A DNA stretch of 64,000 nt. Source: Azospirillum sp. TSH58 (GTDB taxonomy: Bacteria > Pseudomonadota > Alphaproteobacteria > Azospirillales > Azospirillaceae). Both the position numbers and the translations under genes were made by a program. Of the stretch, positions 18,762-26,976 are shown in pieces. The first letter of the stretch is position 1. Each line of letters starts with the position of its first letter. Below the pieces are notes generated by a model, which saw nothing but the letters and a program-made list of their open reading frames with translations, was not told the origin of the DNA and did not search any database. Location: positions 520,501 through 584,500 of the forward strand of contig NZ_CP022364.1 in NCBI RefSeq assembly GCF_003119115.1. Reading direction: 5' to 3'.

Positions 18762-18821
18762 ACAATCGCGACAATGCGGTGACACTTGTCGATTGATCGG
18801 TACAATGTCATCATTGTCCCC
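18762..18821 (+). promoter_or_regulatory. mocR promoter with overlapping operator
   Basis: GTGACA (18779-18784), 16 bp, TACAAT (18801-18806) form a sigma-70 promoter. Operator boxes ACAATCG-C-GACAATG (18762-18776) and AATGTC-N3-ATTGTC (18804-18818) flank and cover it. Expected transcription start is about 18813, only some 9 nt before the ATG, so the mRNA may be nearly leaderless. The overlap of operator and -10 suggests autoregulation. Confidence 0.7.
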
Positions 18822-20216
18822 ATGACACATTGGGTTCCTGATCTGGAGGGGCGGCAAGGCCCCCGTTACCGCGCCATCGCCGACGCCCTGTCCGACGACA
18901 TCGCCAACGGACGGCTCGCCCCCGGCACCCGGCTTCCGACCCACCGCGACCTCGCCTACCGCCTCGGCGTCACCGTCGGCACGATCACCCGCGCCTACAC
19001 CGAGGCGGAGAAGCGCGGGCTGATCGGCGGCGAGGTCGGGCGCGGCACCTTCGTGCAGGGGCAGCGGCACATGCCCCCCTCCGACCCCTTCAGCTGGACG
19101 CCCCGGCCCGAACCCTCCGTCGTCAACATGACCGTCGTGACGCCGGAGCACCCGATGTCGGTGCCGATGATGGGCGCCACCCTGGCCGCCATCGGGGCGT
19201 CACCGAACCTCGGGGCGCTGCTGGAATACGCGCCGCACGCCGGCCTTCCCGCCCACCGCGCCGCCGGGGCGCAGTGGCTGACGCGGCAGCACCGCGTGGC
19301 CACCTCCGCCGACACGGTCCTGCTGACCACCGGCGCGCAGAACGCCATGGCGGTGGCGCTGGCCGCGGTGGCGCGCCCCGGCGACGTCGTGCTGACCGAG
19401 CGTCTGACCAACTACGGCATCAAGACGCTGAGCGCGGTCGAGGGCTATCACCTGGAGGGCATCGCCATCGACGAGCATGGCGTGGTCCCGGACAGTTTCG
19501 ACAGCGCCTGCCGCCGTCTGGCGCCCAAGGCGCTGTATCTGGTGCCGACCATGCACACCCCCACCGCCTCCGTCATGCCGCAGGCCCGGCGCGTGGAGAT
19601 CGCCGCCATCGCCCGCCGCTACGGGGTGATGCTGGTGGAGGACGACGTCTTCGGTTTCCTGGTCCATGACGCGAAGCCCATCCAGGCCATCGCCCCGGAC
19701 GTCACGGTCTATGTGAACAGCCTGTCCAAGAGCGTGTCGGCCGGCCTGCGCGTCGGCTATGTGGTCGCTCCGCCGGCCCTGGTGCCGCGCGTCGAGGCGG
19801 TCATCCGCGCCCTGCAATACTCCTCCCCGCCCCTGCCGCCGGAGGTCGCGACGCGCTGGATCACCGATGGCAGCGCCGACCGCATCGCCGAGGCCCAGCG
19901 CGGGGAGGCCATGGCGCGCCAGCAGATCGCCCGCTCCATCCTGCCCGCCAGCGCCGTCTGCGGGCACGCGTCGGCGCAGCATCTCTGGCTGGTCCTGCCC
20001 GAGCCCTGGCGGCGCGACGACTTCATCGCGGAGGCGTTGCGACGCGGCGTGAAGGTGACGGGCGGCGACGTGTTCGCCGTGGGCCGGGCCAGCGCCCCCC
20101 ACGCCGTGCGGCTGGGCCTCTGCCACCCGCACAGCCGGGACGAACTGGCGCGCGGCCTGCGCACGCTGGCGGACCTGCTGGAGAATCCACAGACCGCGAT
20201 GCTGTCGATCGTGTGA
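18822..20216 (+). CDS. MocR-family PLP-dependent transcriptional regulator
   Basis: A 464-residue regulator. The N-terminal winged-helix GntR domain (about 1-75) has LPTHRDLAYRLGVTVGTITRAY. A linker leads to a fold-type I aminotransferase-like domain with VYVNSLSKSVSAGLRVGY, where the lysine of SLSKS binds pyridoxal phosphate, and VEDDVFGFL. Such proteins sense amines or amino acids through PLP chemistry. I chose ATG 18822 (MTHWVPDLEG) over an in-frame ATG at 18786 because MocR proteins typically start this way and the upstream segment is promoter DNA. Its operator pattern recurs at the DUF1127-GNAT-PhzF operon, a likely target. Confidence 0.93.
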   Translation: MTHWVPDLEGRQGPRYRAIADALSDDIANGRLAPGTRLPTHRDLAYRLGVTVGTITRAYTEAEKRGLIGGEVGRGTFVQGQRHMPPSDPFSWTPRPEPSVVNMTVVTPEHPMSVPMMGATLAAIGASPNLGALLEYAPHAGLPAHRAAGAQWLTRQHRVATSADTVLLTTGAQNAMAVALAAVARPGDVVLTERLTNYGIKTLSAVEGYHLEGIAIDEHGVVPDSFDSACRRLAPKALYLVPTMHTPTASVMPQARRVEIAAIARRYGVMLVEDDVFGFLVHDAKPIQAIAPDVTVYVNSLSKSVSAGLRVGYVVAPPALVPRVEAVIRALQYSSPPLPPEVATRWITDGSADRIAEAQRGEAMARQQIARSILPASAVCGHASAQHLWLVLPEPWRRDDFIAEALRRGVKVTGGDVFAVGRASAPHAVRLGLCHPHSRDELARGLRTLADLLENPQTAMLSIV

Positions 20217-20243
20217 TTGGGGAACGGCGGACAGGCCGCGCCC

Positions 20244-21059
20244 TTACGGGAACGGCCGGACCGTGTGCAGGTGGTTCAGCGGGCCGTGACCATGCCCGAA
20301 GCCGGGGGCGGAGCGGATGGCCTCGTCCACATAGGCGCGGGCGCGGGCCACCGAATCGCGCACGCCCAGCCCCTGGGCGATGCCGGCGGCGATGGCCGAG
20401 GCCAGGGTGCAGCCGGTGCCGTGGGTGTGCGGGGTGTGGATGCGCCGCCCCTCGAACACCTCCTCGCCGTCCTCGGTGAGCAGCAGGTCGCACAGCCGCT
20501 CGTCCTCCAGATGGCCGCCCTTCAGCAGGACGGCCTTCGGCCCGAAGGTGCGGATCATCTCGGCGGCGCGGCGCATGTCGTCGAGGTTGCGCACCGGAAT
20601 GTCGGTCAGCGCCTCCGCCTCCGGCAGGTTGGGGGTGACCAGCTCGGCGTGGGGCAGCAGGCGCTTGCGCAGGGTCTGCACGGCGTCCGGCTCCAGCAGG
20701 AAATGGCCGCTCTTCGAGACCATCACCGGATCGACGACCAGCGGAACGTTGATCGCCCGCGCCTCATACTCGCCGGCCACCGCCTCGATGACGGCGGCGT
20801 TGGCGAGCATGCCGATCTTGATGCTGTCGGCCCCCAGGTCCTCCAGCACCACCTTCATCTGCAGGGCGACGAAGGCCGGGTCCACGGGCAGCACACCATA
20901 GACCCCCGTCGTGTTCTGCGCGGTCAGCGCCGCGATGGCGGTCATGGCGAAGGCGTTCAGCGCGCTGACCGCCTTGATGTCCGCCTGGATGCCGGCACCG
21001 CCGCCGGAATCGGACCCGGCGACGATGAGAACACGGCCGTTGATCGGGTGGGCCTGCAT
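20244..21059 (-). CDS. thiD: Hydroxymethylpyrimidine (phosphate) kinase ThiD
   Basis: A 271-residue ribokinase-fold enzyme that phosphorylates HMP and HMP-P for thiamine synthesis. It shows RVLIAGSDSGGGAGIQADIK-like N-terminal substrate binding (VLIVAGSDSGGGAGIQ), VDPVMVSKSG, VLLKGGH and the anion-hole/catalytic motif HTHGTGCTLASAIAA near the C-terminus. Start at ATG 21059 gives the usual short lead before the first strand. No other thi genes and no TPP riboswitch are visible nearby. It lies 40 bp downstream of glmM on the same strand, so the two are probably cotranscribed. Confidence 0.96.
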   Translation of the reverse strand: MQAHPINGRVLIVAGSDSGGGAGIQADIKAVSALNAFAMTAIAALTAQNTTGVYGVLPVDPAFVALQMKVVLEDLGADSIKIGMLANAAVIEAVAGEYEARAINVPLVVDPVMVSKSGHFLLEPDAVQTLRKRLLPHAELVTPNLPEAEALTDIPVRNLDDMRRAAEMIRTFGPKAVLLKGGHLEDERLCDLLLTEDGEEVFEGRRIHTPHTHGTGCTLASAIAAGIAQGLGVRDSVARARAYVDEAIRSAPGFGHGHGPLNHLHTVRPFP

Positions 21060-21099
21060 CGGGATTGCTTCCGTCTGGTCGTCTGGTTGGAGGATGGGC

Positions 21100-22467
<1,368 letters not shown>

Positions 22468-22597
22468 GAAATCCCTCAGGAATAGGCCAGTCACTGTACC
22501 GCAACTGCGGATGTGGTGAGAAGGTCATCGCTTGCCGCGGGGGGCAGGGTCAAGAACCCTTCCGCGCAGACGCCAAAGGGTTACGCGCGCACCGCGA

Positions 22598-23758
22598 TCA
22601 CGGCACCCTTGCGGGATGCAGCCCCTCCCAGACGGCGCGCGCCTGGACCGTTTGGGGCACGTCATGGACACGCAGGATCTGCGCGCCCTGGTTCAGCGTT
22701 TCCAGGCCGCCGGCCAGCGATCCGGCCAGCCGTTCCTTCGGCGGCTCGCTGCGCGACAGCTTGCCGATCAGGGTCTTGCGCGACAGACCGATCAGCAGGG
22801 CGCAGCCCAGCCCGTGATACAGGGCGGTGTGGCGCAGGATGTCGAGATTGTGCTCCACCGTCTTGCCGAAGCCGATCCCGGGATCGACGGCGATACGTTC
22901 CAGAGGCACCCCGGCGGCGAGGCAGGCCTCCACCCGCTCCTCCAGCCAGTCGAAGACGTCGAGCGCCGCGTCCTCATAGACCGGGTTCTGCTGCATGGTG
23001 CCGGGCTCGCCCCGCATGTGCATGACCACCACGGGGGCCGCCTTCTCCGCCACCAGCGGCAGCGCGCCGGGATCGCGCAGCCCGGCCACGTCGTTGATCA
23101 GCGCCGCGCCGGCGTCGAGCGCGGCGCGCATCACCCGCGCGTGCCGCGTGTCGACCGACACCACGGCGCCCTTGGCCGCGAAGTGGCGGACCACCGGCAG
23201 GACGCGGGCGGCCTCATCCTCGGGCGACACGGGGGCGGAACCGGGACGGGTGGATTCGCCGCCGACGTCCAGCAGGTCGGCCCCGGCCTCCAGCATCGCC
23301 TCGCCGTGGGCGATGGCCGCCCCGGCGTCGAAGAAATCACCGCCGTCGGAAAAGCTGTCCGGCGTCACGTTGACGATGGCCATGATGCGCGGGCGCCCGA
23401 GGTCCAGCCCGCCGAACGGCGCCCGCCCGCGGGTCAGCGCGCCCAGCCGCTTGTCCAGGCTCTGCGCGACGGCGGTCCCGCGCTCCCACCCCCAGGCCAT
23501 GATCTCGGTCAGCGGCGCGAAGGCCCGCTCGATCCGCGCGCCCTGCCGGACGATCAGTTCGGCGGTTAAAAAGGAGAAACGCCCGCCGGCCAGCGGCACC
23601 GCCGCGCCGGCGCTCCAGGCGGCGATGGGCAGCAGCCCGACCGGCCTCAGATAGACGCGGACCCCGCCCTCCCCCGCCCAGGGCGCGAAGGAGGCGAGCG
23701 AGCCGGCGGCCGACTTCGGAGCGGGCTTGGCGATCGGGGTTTTGGCGATCGGGGGCAT
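22598..23758 (-). CDS. folP: Dihydropteroate synthase with N-terminal extension
   Basis: A 386-residue protein. The catalytic TIM barrel starts near residue 120 (RIMAIVNVTPDSFSDGG) and shows LDVGGESTRPG, INDVAGLRD, VVMHMRG and DPGIGFGKTVEHN, all folate-enzyme signatures; it joins hydroxymethyldihydropterin pyrophosphate to p-aminobenzoate. Typical DHPS is about 270-290 residues, so roughly 110 extra residues lie at the N-terminus (containing VYLRPVGLLP and LTAELIVR). They look like a small folded domain rather than a mis-set start, as the segment is not low-complexity after residue 25. The exact start is uncertain. glmM follows on the same strand. Confidence 0.92.
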   Translation of the reverse strand: MPPIAKTPIAKPAPKSAAGSLASFAPWAGEGGVRVYLRPVGLLPIAAWSAGAAVPLAGGRFSFLTAELIVRQGARIERAFAPLTEIMAWGWERGTAVAQSLDKRLGALTRGRAPFGGLDLGRPRIMAIVNVTPDSFSDGGDFFDAGAAIAHGEAMLEAGADLLDVGGESTRPGSAPVSPEDEAARVLPVVRHFAAKGAVVSVDTRHARVMRAALDAGAALINDVAGLRDPGALPLVAEKAAPVVVMHMRGEPGTMQQNPVYEDAALDVFDWLEERVEACLAAGVPLERIAVDPGIGFGKTVEHNLDILRHTALYHGLGCALLIGLSRKTLIGKLSRSEPPKERLAGSLAGGLETLNQGAQILRVHDVPQTVQARAVWEGLHPARVP

Positions 23759-23866
23759 GGCGACGGTTCGTGCAGAGGAACGGAAGACCGCAGCCTGTCA
23801 CGGCGGGAAGCCCCGACGCAAGAGACTGCGGTCCACCGTTTCACCGGAAGGCTATGCCTGTGGCGT

Positions 23867-23892
23867 TACGCGCTCTTGCTACGCGCTCTTGG
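23867..23892. repeat. 13-bp tandem duplication over a stop codon
   Basis: TACGCGCTCTTG plus one base occurs twice (23867-23879 and 23880-23892). In the hemerythrin gene direction the real stop is TAG and the duplicated copy supplies TAA 13 bp later. Confidence 0.88.
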
Positions 23893-24337
23893 GCAGCGGG
23901 GCCAGGGCGGCCAGCATCTGCTTCTTGCGCTCCCCGTAGATGCTGCCGAGTTCCTCGGCGCGCTTGTCGTCGAGCGCCTTCTTGGCCTCCTCGAACAGTT
24001 CCTCCTCCTCCTCGTCGAGGTGGTGGCGGGTCACCTCGCCCAGCACCTGGAGCTTGGCCTTCCAGGCGGTGCTGTCGGCGGGCATGGCGTTCAGCTCGTC
24101 GAGGAAGCCGTTGATGATGTGATGCTCGTTCAGGCCCTCGGTGGTCTCCTGCTTGGTGTTCTTGGCCTTGGACAGCGACTGGTAGAAAACGGCTTCCTCG
24201 ATCTTGCCGTGCGCCCACAGCTCGCGCTGCAGGTCCTCGTAGGCGGCGCGCCCGTCGCCGTCCGCCTTCTCGGCCGCGTCGAGCAGGCGGCGGATGGTGT
24301 CGTGGTCCTGCTTGATCCGGTCGAAGATGCTGGTCAT
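23879..24337 (-). CDS. Hemerythrin HHE domain protein
   Basis: A 152-residue four-helix bundle likely to bind a di-iron centre. Ligand-type residues are seen in IKQDHDTIRRLL, LWAHGKIEEAVFY, NEHHIINGFLDEL and TRHHLDEEEEELF, the spacing of HHE cation-binding domains. Such proteins respond to oxygen, nitric oxide or iron stress. It lies 79 bp downstream of egtD on the same strand, so it may share a transcript with the ergothioneine genes, which would place it in an oxidative-stress context. The stop codon lies in a 13-bp tandem duplication. Confidence 0.9.
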   Translation of the reverse strand: MTSIFDRIKQDHDTIRRLLDAAEKADGDGRAAYEDLQRELWAHGKIEEAVFYQSLSKAKNTKQETTEGLNEHHIINGFLDELNAMPADSTAWKAKLQVLGEVTRHHLDEEEEELFEEAKKALDDKRAEELGSIYGERKKQMLAALAPLPKSA

Positions 24338-24416
24338 TGGTCCTGTCCCGTTGTTGCGGTGTCTCGACGGGAATCAACCACGGCCCCGATCCCGGTGTTC
24401 CCGGTGCCAAACGGGG

Positions 24417-25391
24417 TCAGCCATGCCGAACCATCCAGTGCAGGCTGAACAGCCGGTCCTCGTCGGTCCAGCTCCGCTCCGTGCGCCAGCCGGCGCGGGC
24501 GGCGAGGCGGCGGAAACCGGGCACCGAGTATTTGTAGGAATTCTCGGTGTGGATCGTCTCGCCGCGGGCGAAGCGGACGGGATGGCCGGCGATGTGGACG
24601 GTCTGGTCGTCCAGGCTGCGCAGATGCATCTCGATCCGCCCGCGCGCGGTGTCGTAGCGGGCGACATGGGCGAAGCGGTCCAGCTCGAAGGTGCCGTCCA
24701 GCTCGCGGTTGATGCGGGCCAGCAGGTTCAAGTTGAAGGCGGCGGTCACACCGCGCGCGTCGTCGTAGGCGGCCTCCAGCACCGCCGGATCCTTGCGCAG
24801 GTCCACCCCGATCAGCAGCCGCGCCCCGGCCCCGAGCCGCCGCCCGAGATTATCCAGGAAGGTCATCGCCTCGGCGGGCCGGAAATTGCCGATGGTGCTG
24901 CCGGGGAAGAAGGCCATCGTCCGCTCTGGCGCCACGCCCCGCGGCAGGGCGAAGCCGCGCACATAGTCGGCCGCCACCGGCACCACCGTCACCGCCGGAT
25001 AGTCGCCGGCCAGCCGGGCGGCGGCGGCGATCAGATGGTCACGGCTGATGTCCACCGGCACATACATGGCCGGCGCGTCCAGCGCGTCGAGCAGGATGCG
25101 CACCTTGACGCTCGACCCGCTGCCCAGCTCCACCAGGGTGGCGCCGCGCCCGGCGAGGCCGGCGATCTCCTCGGCGCGGGCGTGCAGCAGGGCGGTCTCG
25201 GTCCGCGTCGGGTAATATTCGTCGAGCGTGCAGATGGCGTCGAACAGGGCCGAGCCCTCGGCGTCGTAGAAGTACTTGCAGGGGAGGCTCTTGTCCGGGC
25301 GGGACAGGCCCTCCAGCACGTCGGACAGGAACACGTCGTCCGGCACCGGCCCCTGCGCCGGAAGGGCGCGGGCGGCGGAAATTGCGGTCAT
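24417..25391 (-). CDS. egtD: L-histidine N-alpha-methyltransferase EgtD
   Basis: A 324-residue SAM-dependent enzyme that trimethylates histidine to hercynine, the first step of ergothioneine synthesis. Family motifs are LPCKYFYDAEGSALFD, TRTETALL, VELGSGSSVKVRILLDAL (SAM-binding), FFPGSTIGNF and IHTENSYKY. The ATG at 25391 overlaps the egtB stop by one base (TGATG), so translation is coupled. The pair egtB-egtD is enough for the short bacterial ergothioneine route together with a C-S lyase, which is not in the window. Confidence 0.96.
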   Translation of the reverse strand: MTAISAARALPAQGPVPDDVFLSDVLEGLSRPDKSLPCKYFYDAEGSALFDAICTLDEYYPTRTETALLHARAEEIAGLAGRGATLVELGSGSSVKVRILLDALDAPAMYVPVDISRDHLIAAAARLAGDYPAVTVVPVAADYVRGFALPRGVAPERTMAFFPGSTIGNFRPAEAMTFLDNLGRRLGAGARLLIGVDLRKDPAVLEAAYDDARGVTAAFNLNLLARINRELDGTFELDRFAHVARYDTARGRIEMHLRSLDDQTVHIAGHPVRFARGETIHTENSYKYSVPGFRRLAARAGWRTERSWTDEDRLFSLHWMVRHG

Positions 25392-26674
25392 CAGGCGTCC
25401 TCCGCGAGGCGCACGCCGCTGAACATCCAGCGTTGGTGCGGATAGAAGAAATTCCGGTAGGTGGCGCGGGCATGGCCGTCCGGCGTGGCGCAGCATCCGC
25501 CGCGCAGCACATACTGGTTGGCCATGAACTTGCCGTTGTATTCGCCGACCGCCCCGACGGCGGGGCGGAATCCCGGGTAGCCGCTGTAGGCGCTGGCCGT
25601 CCATTCCCAAACGTCGCCGAACAATTGGACGAGGCCATCGCCCCCCGCGGCGGCGACCGGGCGCAGCAGCCCGCTGCCCAGCGTGTTGCCGGTGGGGGAG
25701 AGCCCGCTGCCCAGCATTGTGCCGGCGGCGGTTTCCCACTCGGCCTCCGTCGGCAGGCGCTTGCCGGCCCAGCGGGCGAAGGCGTCGGCCTCGTAGAAGC
25801 CGACGTGGCAGACCGGGGCGTCCTCGTCCAACGGGTGCTCGCCGAGCAGGGTGAACTCCCGCCAGCCGCCGTCTTCGCCGCGCCGCCAGTAGGCCGGCGC
25901 CTCCCAGCCCTCGGCGTTGACCGTGGCCCAGCCGTCGGACAGCCAGAGCGCCGGGTTGCGGTAGCCGCCGTCCTCGACGAAGGCCCGCCACTCCCCGTTG
26001 GTCACCGCGCGGGAGAACAGCCGGAAGGGGCGCAGCAGCACCTCGTGCCGCGGACCCTCGTTGTCGAAGGCGAAGGCCTCGCCGCCGCCCTCACCACCGT
26101 GCCCCACGGAGACGATCCCGCCGTCCACCGCGATCCAGCGCCCCTCATGGGCGGGGCCGCGCAAGGCCGGGCGGTAGGGCCGGTAGGCCGGTGCGACCGG
26201 GTTGCAGGAGAACAGGTGCAGCAGGTCCATCAGGATCAGCTCCTGATGCTGCTCCTCATGGGCGAGACCGAGCGTCACCAGCGGGACCAGCCGCTCGGCG
26301 TCGGCACGCTCCAGCAGGGTCAGCATGGCGGCGTCCACATGGTCGCGGTAGGCCGCCACCCCGGCCACGCCGGGCCGTGTCAACAGGCCGCGCCGGGGCC
26401 GCGGATGGCGGGCGCCGACGGCCTCGTAATAGGAGTTGAAGAGATAGCCGAAGGCCGGATCGAAGGGCCGGTAGCCCGGCAGATTCGGGATCAGCAGAAA
26501 GGTTTCGAAGAACCACGTCGTGTGGGCCAGATGCCATTTGACCGGGCTGGCGTCCGGCATGGACTGCACCACCTGATCCTCCGGCGACAAACCGCCGGCC
26601 AGCTCCGCCGAGGTGGCACGCACCCGGCGAAAACGGTCGGCGATCCCGCCGGCTTTGGCGGCTGTTTTGAGCAT
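25391..26674 (-). CDS. egtB: Hercynine oxygenase (sulfoxide synthase) EgtB
   Basis: A 427-residue non-haem iron enzyme joining hercynine to a thiol donor with oxygen. The N-terminal DinB-like domain carries the iron triad HX3HXE in LAHEEQHQE, and the C-terminal formylglycine-generating-enzyme-like domain has WEWTASAYSGYPGF and VLRGGCCATP. The start ATG 26674 (MLKTAAKAGG) is chosen because the upstream frame lacks family sequence. An internal duplication is visible near residues 322-340: MLGSGLSPTG followed by TLGSGLLRPV. It is first in the egtB-egtD operon. Confidence 0.95.
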   Translation of the reverse strand: MLKTAAKAGGIADRFRRVRATSAELAGGLSPEDQVVQSMPDASPVKWHLAHTTWFFETFLLIPNLPGYRPFDPAFGYLFNSYYEAVGARHPRPRRGLLTRPGVAGVAAYRDHVDAAMLTLLERADAERLVPLVTLGLAHEEQHQELILMDLLHLFSCNPVAPAYRPYRPALRGPAHEGRWIAVDGGIVSVGHGGEGGGEAFAFDNEGPRHEVLLRPFRLFSRAVTNGEWRAFVEDGGYRNPALWLSDGWATVNAEGWEAPAYWRRGEDGGWREFTLLGEHPLDEDAPVCHVGFYEADAFARWAGKRLPTEAEWETAAGTMLGSGLSPTGNTLGSGLLRPVAAAGGDGLVQLFGDVWEWTASAYSGYPGFRPAVGAVGEYNGKFMANQYVLRGGCCATPDGHARATYRNFFYPHQRWMFSGVRLAEDA

Positions 26675-26946
26675 GGGCGCTGTGTCCTCCCCCGCCTGAC
26701 AGGTCCCGGTAAAGCTGTGCCGCTTCGCCGGGCCGCCAACCCTCCTTTCGGAGTGGCCCGGACGGACCAGCCGGCGGCAAGGCTCCGTCGGACTGCCCAC
26801 TCACAGCGGGAGGCGGACGGGTTTGGACCTCGATGGGTGGGGAAAAATGCGCCCATCCGACGGGTCGCCGAACCGGTCCGGGAGGGGACGCGGGCGGCGG
26901 GAAGGCGGCGCAGGACGGGGTGGTGACCTTTTCGCGCCGGGCGCCG

Positions 26947-26976
26947 TCAAGCCGGCTCCGCCGCCGCCGGCTCCGC
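26947..26976. repeat. 15-bp coding duplication ending in the stop codon
   Basis: Two 15-bp units share GCGGAGCCGGC on the minus strand; the second carries the TGA stop. The duplication adds Ala-Glu-Pro-Ala residues to the C-terminus of the c-di-GMP protein. Confidence 0.75.

Noticed and set aside
18786..18821. Upstream in-frame ATG for mocR
   Set aside because: It would translate the -35/-10/operator DNA, and family members start at the MTHW-like position.
21060..21099. TPP riboswitch before thiD
   Set aside because: The gap to glmM is only 40 bp and holds no THI element.
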